NCBI RefSeq assembly: GCF_003073045.1
Contig: NC_037592.1
Coordinates: 16,759,844 to 16,823,843 of the forward strand
Direction of reading: 5' to 3'
DNA: 64,000 nucleotides
Source of the DNA: Pomacea canaliculata
Lineage: Eukaryota > Mollusca > Gastropoda > Architaenioglossa > Ampullariidae
Shown: piece after piece, positions 45,301 to 49,813 of the stretch
How positions within the stretch are numbered: position 1 is the stretch's first letter
Layout of the letters: each line of letters starts with the position of its first letter
Position numbers and translations under genes: made by a program
Notes under the pieces: generated by a model
Seen by the model: only the letters and a program-made list of their open reading frames with translations
Told to the model about the DNA's origin: nothing
Database searches by the model: none

Positions 45301-48300
45301 CAAGAACTAGTACAAAATGTTACATTGTCATAGTATTTTCATCTTTGAAAATAAGATATTAAACATTTTCACAGCCAAGATATCTAGTATTTTATTAGTT
45401 ATGAAGTATTAAGATGTTTTTAGATAGAACTACAAGACTTTTACCATATGTATCCACAGTTTTAATACCTTTGAAAGACATAAATTTAGTACCTTTGCTG
45501 AGTTTATGTTCCAAACATGTTTGGTGCTTGTCTTGGGTATGTTGCAGCCTGCACCTCAAGCAAATTCAGGTGCAGCAATGGTCTTTGCATTAACTCTAAC
45601 AAGAAATGTGATGCAGCCAATGACTGTAGGGATGAGAATGCATCAGATGAAAATGATCCAGACTGTGTCTTGTACTTGCGATTCAATTTTGAGAGTTCCA
45701 GCTTTGGGGAATTTACGCAAGGCCACACAGGCATAGAAGATAAGACTGACTGGCAGATTGGGCAAGCAAGCAGCATGTCATTCTCAGGACTTCCACATAC
45801 AGACCACACCACTGGGAAATCCTCTGGACATTTCTTGTTTTCAAGGTCTCACAACCCTGGAGACACAGCCTGGCTCATTTCTCGGCCATTTGGAGCACAG
45901 CAGGACAGAACTGCCAGATGAAGCTTTTCTTCTATATCTTTGGCAGCAGTGTGCATCATCTCAGCATCCTGTACCGCACACACAATGCTGGGCCTCCTGA
46001 TGGGCAGATCTGGACAAGTGCTGGTCAGCAGGGCCCCAACTGGCTGGAAGCCTCATCCCTCATTCAGTATTGACACACCTTTCCAGATCATTATTGAAGC
46101 CTACATGGCTATGGCCAATCAAGTCATTGCTATTGATGATGTGTCTTTTACACCTGATTGCCAACACAGTGTCTCCAACCTGCCATCATTGCCAGTTTCC
46201 ACAACAGCTAAGCCAACAGTGCCTCCAACAACAAAAATATGCAGTATAATTGAGCTAAAATGTGACAATGGACAACAGTGTTATGCCAAGACTCGGCTGT
46301 GTGATAACAAGAAGGACTGTGCTGATGGAAGTGACGAAGCAAGTTCAAAGTGCTGTGAGTCTTATATTGTCATATGTCTGTTGCATGAACTTTGAGCAAA
46401 TATGTAAAAGAAGCTGCAGGAATAGACATAAAATGAAAGGTAGTTAAACCTTTTGATTTAACTCTACAATTAATTTACTCCTCTTAATTTTAAAACAGAA
46501 GTAGTTGGAAATTAAAATAATATTAGATTTTTGATATCTCTGATGGAACATGTTCAGTTTTTAATTATCTGGACATGGCGTTTTGTATTAGACTGTATAA
46601 GAGTATTTTGAATAATGATTGAATGCTTTACATCAAATAAACTTTGCTTTCAGCTTGTAACAGTAGACTTTGCAGGAATGGTGGTCAATGCTCAGTCAAA
46701 GCTGGTATAGGACCAACATGCAAGTGAGTGCTTAAGATCCCTCATAGCATTCAATAAACAGGTCTTTTACAGCTAAAACACATGCACAACAAGTGAAATT
46801 GATCTTCCCAGAATTTGATCTTATAAATTGCCCATTTGTTCTCTTTACATTTTGATCTGCCAGTGAATTATATCTGACAGTGAATTATATGAATAAAGCA
46901 GCTTGATTTCTGTCATTTTCTATAATATCGATCTCTTCTAGCTGCACTAACAACTATTCTGGCCTTTACTGCAACAATCCACCTGCTACATCAGGCAGAC
47001 ACGGTGGCAGTAGCACAAGTGAGTTTATCTCTTTGTCTTTAACTTTTTGAATGCAAAGGAAATACAATCTTCAAGGTTTCTAATGTTGCTTGTTTTTCCA
47101 GTGCTCTTTATGGAAAATATGATTTTAAATGGTTGGTTATACATGTTTATTAAAGAAGACTTTTGAGAGAATAGTATTTTCAGATAAAAAATATGACATC
47201 CCAAACATATTATTACATTGTAATCACGCAGTTGGACATTTCTTAGTTTCCTTCTAATTGATTATGAATAAGTCATCATTGGAACATCCTCTGGAAGAAA
47301 ACACAGATCAAAGCTTGAAAATCTACGGTACACTACAAGACGTCTTTCTGATTAGTTTAAAGAACAGTATGTATTTAGTATAAATGCAGATGATTTTCAA
47401 AGGTAGCTGAAAATTTGTTACATCTGTTAAACTGAATTAAAATGGAGAAACAGAGTCATTTTGATCACAAATAACTAATTAGTTATGAAGAGTCATAAAA
47501 TATCCAGTTTACAACCAATATTAAATCATAGAGGAGTTTATTTATGATATAATCCTCACTAAAGCAGGAAAAAAAGAATTCTTAGAGATTCCTATATTGT
47601 TCATAGTGTAAATCGCTTCCATGTGCAGCAGCTGCTTGTTTGTTGGTTGTTTTTTATGTGTGTGTTAGGAGGGGAGAACACACTGGGCCCTGCGTATGGC
47701 CTATGGTAGTCATTTAGTCATTAATACAATAATTCATCAGTGTTCAGGGTGCTTATGAGGAGTTCAGTAGTGTAGCAGACGATGCGATATGTTTTTATCC
47801 ACCAACAATGGCTATTATAAGTAATAATTTTACTTCAATAAGCAGATGATTTACTATTGCCAAGAGCATAAAATCAGAATGAGATAATTGCTGGATCATT
47901 GTGGCTGAGGATATCTGCCACATATTAAATATCTTTTACAGCTTTTGTTTACTTTTGTCTTTGAGACAGTGTGACAATTTTATTATTAATGAAAGTAATA
48001 GGATTTATGGAGATTCCTCAGATTTAAGCAGCAACTTCTTGTTTGCATTTCCTACAGAGAACTGGGCTATTCCTGTGGGTGTCTCTCTGGGACTAGCTGC
48101 TGTTGGAGCCATTACTGGCTCTGTCATATTCTTTTGGCGGAGAAATAGAAGGCAAATAAAATTTCACCAAAATTTGATACTGACAGCATATTCTATATTT
48201 TCAAAACAGAGACCAGTAACATTAAATATTTCTTGAGTATGTTTCTTATTTCATGACCACAATATCAGTGTCCAGTAACTAAGCAAGTTTACAAAGTGAA

Positions 48301-49062
48301 TTTGTATAAAATAAAGATTATGCCCCCTTGTGTGTAGGTTTATCTTTCTTGATGGGTTAAATGACAATTATTTTTTTTACACAGGATATATATATATTCA
48401 TTATTGCCCTTTTGTACTTTATATTAATCCTGTTTATGTTTGACTGTATGAGATATGTTTTGAGTGGGACAGAAGCATGTGGCGTTTGGATGTAATGAGT
48501 GTATTTGTGTGCATGCATGTGTATGTGTATAAAGATTTTTTAATATTTTATATATATATAAACGTTTCTCATTCCCCCAACAGAAGATATCTGTATCTCA
48601 TAAACTCCTATTATTATTGTTATTATTTGGCCTCAGGCTTCCATTTTTACGCCAACACCGGACTGACGACACACAGTATCTAACCAATGTTGTCTACGAC
48701 AGCACAGAGAACACTGATGTGAGTAACAACTTTGTAAATAAAACGTATTTTGTACGTGAAGCAGATTTTGTATGTCTACAGGAAGTTTAAAGAAGAGTTT
48801 CCTATCCATGCATTTTATATTTAAGCAGCTTTTTAACATTTTTGATGTTTGTGGAGACTGGAAAATGGCTTGCATTCAAAGAAAAGGAACTGTAGAGTTT
48901 GAAAAATTAAGATTTATTTAGAGTTCACTTTAGAAAAAAGGGTGTTGTGCTGCTGGTTTTTGAAATGTGCAATAGATTGTCTTAAATATATTTACCTTGT
49001 GTTCATATGCAACAACTGATATCTGTATATTATTCCAGAACACACCGGGGACAGGACTTTAA
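241..49062 (+). CDS. MALRD1-like: Giant MAM/LDLa/EGF type I membrane protein, MALRD1-like (5' end outside window; 60 exons listed below)
   Basis: This multi-exon gene encodes at least 35 MAM domains, 17 LDL-receptor class A repeats, one EGF-like domain, one transmembrane helix and a tail of about 39 residues. The MAM hallmark repeats throughout: CDFE...LC.W, FDW, TGP..DHT, GHY, C..FWYHMYG, W...G.QG..W and GDIAIDD...C. LDLa repeats carry VCDF..DC.DGSDE..C. The domain order ending in EGF-TM-tail matches vertebrate MALRD1 (Diet1), a type I membrane protein of enterocytes with about 6 MAM and 9-10 LDLa units, so this copy is greatly expanded. Exons in the window sum to about 19.8 kb, or about 6,600 codons. 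In the 5' part introns fall in fixed phases: 1 at domain borders, 1 before the GHY motif and 0 before the VIFEG motif. There is no start codon, so the gene continues upstream. The 3' half has far fewer introns and about 14-15 frame disruptions. Family assignment is firm; orthology to MALRD1 is inferred. Confidence 0.9.
482..1646 (+). CDS. MAM 2 (exons 482-693, 912-1130, 1535-1646)
   Basis: Three exons encode a full MAM domain. The first begins [12 protein letters not shown] and runs through TGPSNDHT into GHYILLEP without the intron usually found before the GHY motif, so one intron is missing. The second carries the third cysteine in [10 protein letters not shown] and GNGDQW. The third ends the domain with [10 protein letters not shown] and FGYC. 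Splice phases join cleanly (1, 0, 0, 1). Donors are GTATGC, GTGAGT and GTAAAT. IAVDDT departs from the usual IAIDDI. Confidence 0.87.
1690..2010. other. GC-rich intron insertion, unclassified
   Basis: Starts with an alternating CACGCG microsatellite (1690-1722). GC-rich sequence follows (GGGGTGGGGGATAG, GGAGCGGGAGGGG) that contrasts sharply with the AT-rich intron around it. No terminal repeats, target duplication or reading frame of a known element were found. It is probably a transposon remnant. Confidence 0.4.
2312..3349 (+). CDS. MAM 3 (exons 2312-2455, 2742-2995, 3268-3349)
   Basis: A MAM domain starting [13 protein letters not shown], with FDW, TGPSDD, a SYLYLESS segment in place of [13 protein letters not shown] and GSQGDEW. 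The last exon is odd. From the expected acceptor (start 3257) the frame is wrong by one base and reads into a stop. Using a second AG 11 bases downstream (start 3268) restores [12 protein letters not shown] and the phase-1 end, but drops the usual I-I-x-x-G-V strand. I annotate 3268 as the working start. The alternative is a one-base deletion near 3272-3277 in the genome or the assembly. Confidence 0.75.
3350..4229 (+). other. Introns of the 5' half: general contents
   Basis: This 880-base intron is typical. Introns between 332 and 32670 range from about 140 to 1,290 bases. They are AT-rich, with poly-T and poly-A tracts and no additional coding sequence that I can support. The longer ones (3350-4229, 11561-12407, 12977-13927, 19731-20854, 24354-25641, 25880-26723, 29087-30023) were read on both strands. 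Only those given their own entry hold recognisable elements. Confidence 0.6.
4230..5278 (+). CDS. MAM 4 and N-terminal third of MAM 5 (exons 4230-4358, 4507-4754, 5053-5278)
   Basis: MAM 4 begins [12 protein letters not shown], lacks the FDW triplet (it has LHW), and continues [22 protein letters not shown] and GEQGDDW. The third exon finishes it with [10 protein letters not shown] and PFPC. It then runs straight into MAM 5 ([22 protein letters not shown]) with no intron at the domain border. Two donors are weak (GTCCAT, GTCAGA). The 880-base intron before 4230 ends in a GT-rich stretch that replaces a normal pyrimidine tract. Confidence 0.85.
5453..5502. repeat. GT microsatellite
   Basis: Impure (GT)n with TATG and GCGC interruptions, in the intron inside MAM 5. 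Confidence 0.85.
5684..6674 (+). CDS. MAM 5, remainder (exons 5684-5806, 6417-6674)
   Basis: The first exon starts GHYIFIDS and ends within FYYNMNGA. The second resumes GMGSLNVY, keeps IIFEGVKG and SDIALDDI without the usual phase-0 intron, and ends with a Thr-rich linker (TPGITTTPL). The acceptor of the second exon is poor (TGCAAAAAAG). It is accepted because both flanking phases and the domain continuity fit. The donor after 5806 is GTCCGT. Confidence 0.82.
6961..8282 (+). CDS. MAM 6 (exons 6961-7110, 7471-7721, 8180-8282)
   Basis: A canonical three-exon [28 protein letters not shown]; then [18 protein letters not shown] and SGNQGFMW; then [16 protein letters not shown] and GPC. All phases match (1, 1, 0, 1). 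The last exon is ended at TTA T|GTAGGT, because an earlier G|GCAAAG is a weaker donor; both are in phase 1. Confidence 0.88.
8583..9914 (+). CDS. MAM 7 and N-terminal third of MAM 8 (exons 8583-8720, 9197-9450, 9686-9914)
   Basis: MAM 7 starts [13 protein letters not shown], then FDW and VDHTYG. Its first exon ends at AGAGG|GCAAGT, a good match to the GC-AG class of donor. The second exon carries [14 protein letters not shown] (MYG replaced) and DDQGTQW, with donor GTCATT. The third finishes with GGIALDDI and runs directly into MAM 8 ([23 protein letters not shown]), so the border intron is absent. Confidence 0.86.
10462..11084 (+). CDS. MAM 8, remainder (exons 10462-10736, 10997-11084)
   Basis: The first exon reads [16 protein letters not shown] and GNQGNNW and ends phase 0 at ATTACG|GTGCAT. 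The second reads [15 protein letters not shown] and SC, ending G|GTAAGA in phase 1. It completes the domain begun in exon 9686-9914 and leads into the first LDLa-like repeat. Confidence 0.86.
11175..11372. mobile_element. hAT-type non-autonomous element (MITE), 198 bp
   Basis: The element is bounded by perfect 8-bp duplications ATATAGAT (11167-11174 and 11373-11380). It has imperfect terminal inverted repeats: CAGACCTGGGCAA at the left and, on the complement, CAGGGGTGGGCAA at the right. Both features are diagnostic of hAT transposons. The interior is GC-rich (GGCCGGCCCGCGGGCCGG) with no coding capacity. It lies in the intron between MAM 8 and LDLa 1. Confidence 0.85.
11432..11560 (+). CDS. 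LDLa 1, four-cysteine variant (single exon)
   Basis: A single phase 1-1 exon encodes an LDLa-like repeat with only four cysteines (KC, VC, DC, NC). The first and third of the usual six are absent. Those two form the C1-C3 disulfide in standard LDLa repeats, so a bonded pair was lost together. The calcium motif DGSDE is replaced by a sequence ending YLDEANC. The core [10 protein letters not shown] is very close to the repeat at 33042-33134. Confidence 0.8.
11871..11935. repeat. Candidate dispersed repeat (TATATAGC / AAGCTCATGGC type)
   Basis: Sequence with TTATATAGCACC, CTATAGGCAAGCTCATGGC and ATTTTATG resembles 51365-51425 (CTATATGCCTTTCC, CAAGGCAGGTTCAAAGC, ACTTTACA) and 8984-9010 (AAAGCACGTTACATAG). 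All may be decayed copies of one element carrying an AAGCGCTTTACA core. Resemblance is by eye only. Confidence 0.3.
12408..14457 (+). CDS. MAM 9 (exons 12408-12542, 12851-12976, 13928-14055, 14367-14457)
   Basis: A four-exon MAM with an additional phase-1 intron after FYYISGQ. It starts [12 protein letters not shown] and has WQW in place of FDW. DHSGSTT precedes the next exon, which starts [17 protein letters not shown] holds the third cysteine, and the last exon ends IVAVDDVQF and NC. Three consecutive Cys-containing residues around GPCSSTC add one cysteine to the usual set. This is one of the more diverged domains. Phases run 1, 1, 1, 0, 1. Confidence 0.84.
14886..15008 (+). CDS. LDLa 2 (single exon)
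   Basis: A phase 1-1 exon with all six cysteines: [32 protein letters not shown]. The acidic calcium cage (D...DGSDE) is intact. The exon begins after GTGTTCAG and ends G|GTGAGT. The 428-base intron before it and the 636-base intron after it show only AT-rich sequence. Confidence 0.9.
15645..17549 (+). CDS. MAM 10 (exons 15645-15800, 16302-16405, 16773-16937, 17459-17549)
   Basis: A four-exon MAM starting [12 protein letters not shown]. Both N-terminal cysteines of the domain are missing (RTDFE for CDFE, GAW for CxW), so the first MAM disulfide is lost. The rest is normal: [19 protein letters not shown], a phase-0 intron after [30 protein letters not shown] and GDIGIDDI. Confidence 0.86.
17780..17917 (-). 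pseudogene. Fossil of a mariner/Tc1-type DDE transposase
   Basis: On the minus strand one frame reads [16 protein letters not shown], one stop codon, then about 15 residues and [17 protein letters not shown] and WP.RSPDL flank the second and third catalytic acidic residues in mariner-like transposases. Only about 45 codons survive, with a stop inside. No terminal repeats are seen. It lies in the intron before LDLa 3. Confidence 0.75.
18081..18233 (+). CDS. LDLa 3 with Pro/Thr-rich linker (single exon)
   Basis: A phase 1-1 exon encoding a short Ser/Thr/Pro linker and then a six-cysteine LDLa repeat: [27 protein letters not shown]. The calcium-binding acidic residues are present. The preceding intron (17550-18080) carries a transposase fossil. 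Confidence 0.9.
18944..21670 (+). CDS. MAM 11 (exons 18944-19069, 19596-19730, 20855-20994, 21565-21670)
   Basis: A four-exon [27 protein letters not shown]; then QYIIVQ and [10 protein letters not shown], with an extra adjacent cysteine (CCMNF); then NLRILLQQ and AGNAW; then an end in VAIDNIAF and DC. DHT is replaced by DAD. The phase-1 intron after GSSA spans 1.1 kb and contains a GC-rich insertion. The donor at 20995 is GTCAGT. Confidence 0.83.
20281..20720. other. GC-rich intron insertion, unclassified
   Basis: About 440 bases of markedly higher GC and CCTC-rich sequence sit inside the 1.1-kb intron 19731-20854 of MAM 11. An open frame crosses it, but the translation resembles nothing I know. 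It is probably a decayed mobile element; its ends could not be fixed. Confidence 0.4.
22105..23439 (+). CDS. MAM 12 (exons 22105-22319, 22748-22933, 23349-23439)
   Basis: The first exon joins [23 protein letters not shown] and a CYIYIETS segment without the usual intron, and ends phase 0 after TSPLQ. The second carries [10 protein letters not shown] and TQGNIW. The third is [16 protein letters not shown] and PC. The usual GHY glycine-histidine is replaced by GCY, adding a cysteine. Confidence 0.87.
23638..25879 (+). CDS. MAM 13 and N-terminal third of MAM 14 (exons 23638-23775, 24085-24353, 25642-25879)
   Basis: MAM 13: [23 protein letters not shown] (donor GTCAGC); [16 protein letters not shown] and GDHGSIW, with the exon ending TGGCAG|GCAAGA, a GC-AG donor; then MIEAVVGQ and GDIAIDDI. 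The third exon continues without an intron into MAM 14 ([24 protein letters not shown]). The 1.29-kb intron 24354-25641 is the longest in the 5' half after 36758-38188 and shows no coding sequence. Confidence 0.87.
26218..26320 (+). repeat. Degenerate short tandem repeat in intron
   Basis: About five imperfect units of roughly 18-24 bases share CAGTGGCATATACTAACA. Units vary in length and in the ACA or GACA boundary. It lies in the intron between MAM 14 exons 25879 and 26724. Confidence 0.6.
26724..28091 (+). CDS. MAM 14, remainder (exons 26724-26846, 27384-27508, 27962-28091)
   Basis: The exons read FYMYMQAD and [10 protein letters not shown] (phase-1 break after MYGQ); GTLVVYQ, GDQGDFW and an extra cysteine in TSCDSS; then [18 protein letters not shown] and NC with a Pro/Thr linker. 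All phases fit. The preceding intron holds a degenerate tandem repeat (26218-26320). Confidence 0.86.
28242..30693 (+). CDS. MAM 15 (exons 28242-28394, 28928-29086, 30024-30148, 30603-30693)
   Basis: A four-exon [35 protein letters not shown] and [10 protein letters not shown], ending NVYAQQ in phase 1; then a short exon with [12 protein letters not shown]; then [16 protein letters not shown] and NC. The extra phase-1 intron lies later than in MAM 5, 9, 11 and 14, so internal intron positions are not strictly conserved between domains. Confidence 0.87.
29242..29257. repeat. GT microsatellite
   Basis: Pure (TG)8 in the 937-base intron 29087-30023, which otherwise shows only AT-rich sequence and a purine-rich stretch near 29590-29650. 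Confidence 0.85.
30977..32495 (+). CDS. MAM 16 and N-terminal third of MAM 17 (exons 30977-31117, 31697-31947, 32264-32495)
   Basis: MAM 16: [51 protein letters not shown]; then [16 protein letters not shown] and LC. The third exon continues without an intron into MAM 17 ([24 protein letters not shown]) and ends AAAG|GTCTGT. This is the last exon of the finely split 5' half. Confidence 0.88.
31189..31206. repeat. CA microsatellite
   Basis: Pure (CA)n of about nine units in the intron between MAM 16 exons. Confidence 0.85.
32671..36757 (+). CDS. Giant exon: rest of MAM 17, LDLa 4-6, MAM 18-23 and two thirds of MAM 24 (frame disrupted)
   Basis: This exon runs from GHYMYIEA at 32671 to KSQA|GTAAGC at 36757. 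It contains, in order, MAM 17 (to about 33030), LDLa 4 (33042-33134, four-cysteine variant), MAM 18 (33141-33610), LDLa 5 (33631-33745), MAM 19 (33757-34240), LDLa 6 (34303-34410), MAM 20 (34416-34895), MAM 21 (34920), MAM 22 (35403), MAM 23 (35888) and MAM 24 (from 36452). At least a dozen introns seen at equivalent sites upstream are absent. The frame is broken about 8-9 times in three clusters: 33525-33625, 34005-34117 and 34485-34505. After 34556 the frame stays open for 2.2 kb. The homology itself is clear in each frame. Whether the breaks are biological or assembly errors cannot be decided here. Confidence 0.8.
36758..38188 (+). other. Retained 1.43-kb intron inside MAM 24
   Basis: Bounded by GCA|GTAAGC and TTGTTTTAG|TTA, phase 0. 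It holds the SINE at 36998-37165 and otherwise AT-rich sequence. It is one of only three introns left across the 19-MAM block. Confidence 0.7.
36998..37165 (+). mobile_element. tRNA-derived SINE, degenerate
   Basis: A box A-like TGGCATAACGG (37005-37015) and a box B-like GGATTCTTATC (37055-37065) are spaced as in a tRNA-type pol III promoter. A non-tRNA body follows with GGCATGCTGTTC and GCATGTGGCATCTG. It lies in the intron between exons 36757 and 38189. The ends are approximate. Confidence 0.6.
38189..39188 (+). CDS. Exon: end of MAM 24, MAM 25, most of MAM 26
   Basis: The exon starts [12 protein letters not shown] after TTGTTTTAG in phase 0 and finishes MAM 24 with GDIALDDI. It carries all of MAM 25 ([46 protein letters not shown]) and begins MAM 26 at [11 protein letters not shown]. 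One extra G in a run of five Gs near 38564-38568 breaks the frame in MAM 25. It ends AAGCAG|GTTAGT. Both bordering introns sit inside a MAM domain, near the G.QG..W strand. Confidence 0.83.
39414..39511. repeat. Impure GT-rich tract
   Basis: GT-rich sequence with TGTGTG, CATGTTTGTA and GTCTGTGAG segments. It fills part of the 659-base intron 39189-39847 that interrupts MAM 26. Confidence 0.7.
39848..45285 (+). CDS. 5.4-kb exon: end of MAM 26, LDLa 7-15 and MAM 27-34 in strict alternation
   Basis: Starting ESTNWQLS after GTGTTTCAG, this exon holds LDLa/MAM pairs at about 40019/40135, 40618/40746, 41289/41408, 41910/42032, 42563/42682, 43194/43318, 43878/43999 and 44497/44620. LDLa 15 (45177-45285) ends it at TGTG|GTGAGA. 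LDLa repeats mostly carry VCDF..DC.D.SDE; LDLa 7 has HGEEE instead of DGSDE. MAM 32 and 34 lack both N-terminal cysteines. Ser/Thr/Pro linkers occur after MAM 32 (about 43803-43877) and MAM 34 (about 45119-45176). Frame breaks: an extra G near 40222, a shift near 42605-42620 in LDLa 11 and a one-base loss near 43060. The stretch 40250-42600 is otherwise open. Confidence 0.85.
45548..46354 (+). CDS. Exon: LDLa 16, MAM 35, LDLa 17
   Basis: The exon begins in phase 1 with ACTSSKFRC and LDLa 16, directly following LDLa 15, so two LDLa repeats are adjacent with an intron between. MAM 35 starts [10 protein letters not shown]; both N-terminal cysteines are missing and it shares GEFTQG and the following residues with MAM 34, suggesting recent duplication. 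LDLa 17 (about 46240-46350) reads [24 protein letters not shown]. Two frame breaks occur, near 45905 and 46055. The exon ends TGCT|GTGAGT in phase 1. Confidence 0.83.
46654..47018 (+). CDS. EGF-like domain and juxtamembrane linker (exons 46654-46723, 46942-47018)
   Basis: Two small exons encode one EGF-like domain with six cysteines spaced C-x4-C-x5-C-x9-C-x1-C-x8-C ([12 protein letters not shown] ... [10 protein letters not shown]). A phase-2 intron lies between cysteines 4 and 5. A Gly/Ser/Thr linker (SGRHGGSST) follows, ending phase 1 at ACAA|GTGAGT. No calcium-binding EGF motif is evident. EGF followed by a membrane helix is the C-terminal order of MALRD1 proteins. Confidence 0.88.
47019..48057 (+). 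other. Intron between EGF linker and transmembrane exon
   Basis: About 1.04 kb, AT-rich, bounded by ACAA|GTGAGT and TTTCCTACAG. A short GC-richer patch near 47665-47705 has no recognisable identity. Nothing else seen. Confidence 0.6.
48058..48151 (+). CDS. Transmembrane exon
   Basis: The exon encodes about 25 hydrophobic residues from WAIPV to VIFFW followed by the basic stop-transfer RRNRR, giving type I topology. It starts phase 1 after TTTCCTACAG. It is joined in phase 2 to the exon at 48637 through a GC donor (AGAAG|GCAAAT). If that intron is not removed, the frame stays open to a TGA at 48234-48236. That would give an alternative tail starting QIKFHQN and ending LNIS. Confidence 0.82.
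48637..49062 (+). CDS. Cytoplasmic tail and stop (exons 48637-48718, 49039-49062)
   Basis: The first exon reads [11 protein letters not shown] then [15 protein letters not shown] and ends phase 0 at GAT|GTGAGT. The second adds NTPGTGL and a TAA stop at 49060-49062. NVVY fits an NxxY-type endocytosis or PTB-binding signal. The C-terminus TGL fits the class I PDZ ligand pattern (S/T-x-hydrophobic). Both motif calls are short and inferred. Confidence 0.78.
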
Positions 49063-49813
49063 TATAGCCATGCCACACAGATGTAAGTTTTTGACAGTCT
49101 CTTGAAGCTTCTGGTTGACCAGTAATTGTAGCTAGCTTTTTAAACAAAACATTTTAATGAAAGCACAAAGCAAGCACTGAAATTCTGGGCTAGTAAATAG
49201 CAAGAACGAAAATGGTTTGGCAAAATAACATCACCCCCACCCGCCAACCCACAGACAGGCTGAGAAGTGATCACTCAATGATGCTATATATTTCTATATA
49301 GTTCCATATAATCTGATGGCTTGACAAGTAACTTCTTGCAGGTCTTTCACTGGTTAAAACCATTGTAATTCATAAGGGCTTCGTGCTTAGTGAGAATTGC
49401 TTGCCAACAGAATATTACCATAAGAGAATGTGCAGCTAGACTATACTATACATTATGTGCATGACAAAGCCTATAGCACAGACAAAATTTTCAGATGATT
49501 GATGCAGGTCCTTAAAACACCTGTACAACAAACATCACTGAATGATTTTATTGTTTTCATTTTTAACAATAGTTTAATGAAGCATATAAACATTTCTTAA
49601 CCAAAAACAGCTATATGAAAGATCACTTGATGTTTCCAGATTGTTATAATCAACACAAATGGATCTGCTGACATTTATCTCTAGTGACAACTCAGCATCA
49701 GAAAATATGCACGTGCATCATGCATTGTGGAACTGACAACTCTTTCTGGAAAGTGTCACCATTGTTGCTATTTCACAAAATTTTTAAACCACAAACATTG
49801 CCATTTTGGCATT
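49063..49813. other. Convergent 3' region between the two genes
   Basis: About 750 bases separate the two stop codons, with no open frame of note. ATGTAAGT at 49081-49088 could be a donor inside the 3' untranslated region of the MAM gene. The minus-strand poly(A) signal candidate lies at 49547-49552. Overlap of the two untranslated regions is possible. Confidence 0.5.
49547..49552 (-). terminator. Candidate poly(A) signal AATAAA for the minus-strand gene
   Basis: TTTATT on the plus strand reads AATAAA on the minus strand, about 260 bases past the TGA of the two-module gene. Position and sequence suit a cleavage/polyadenylation signal. Not tested against transcript ends. Confidence 0.4.
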
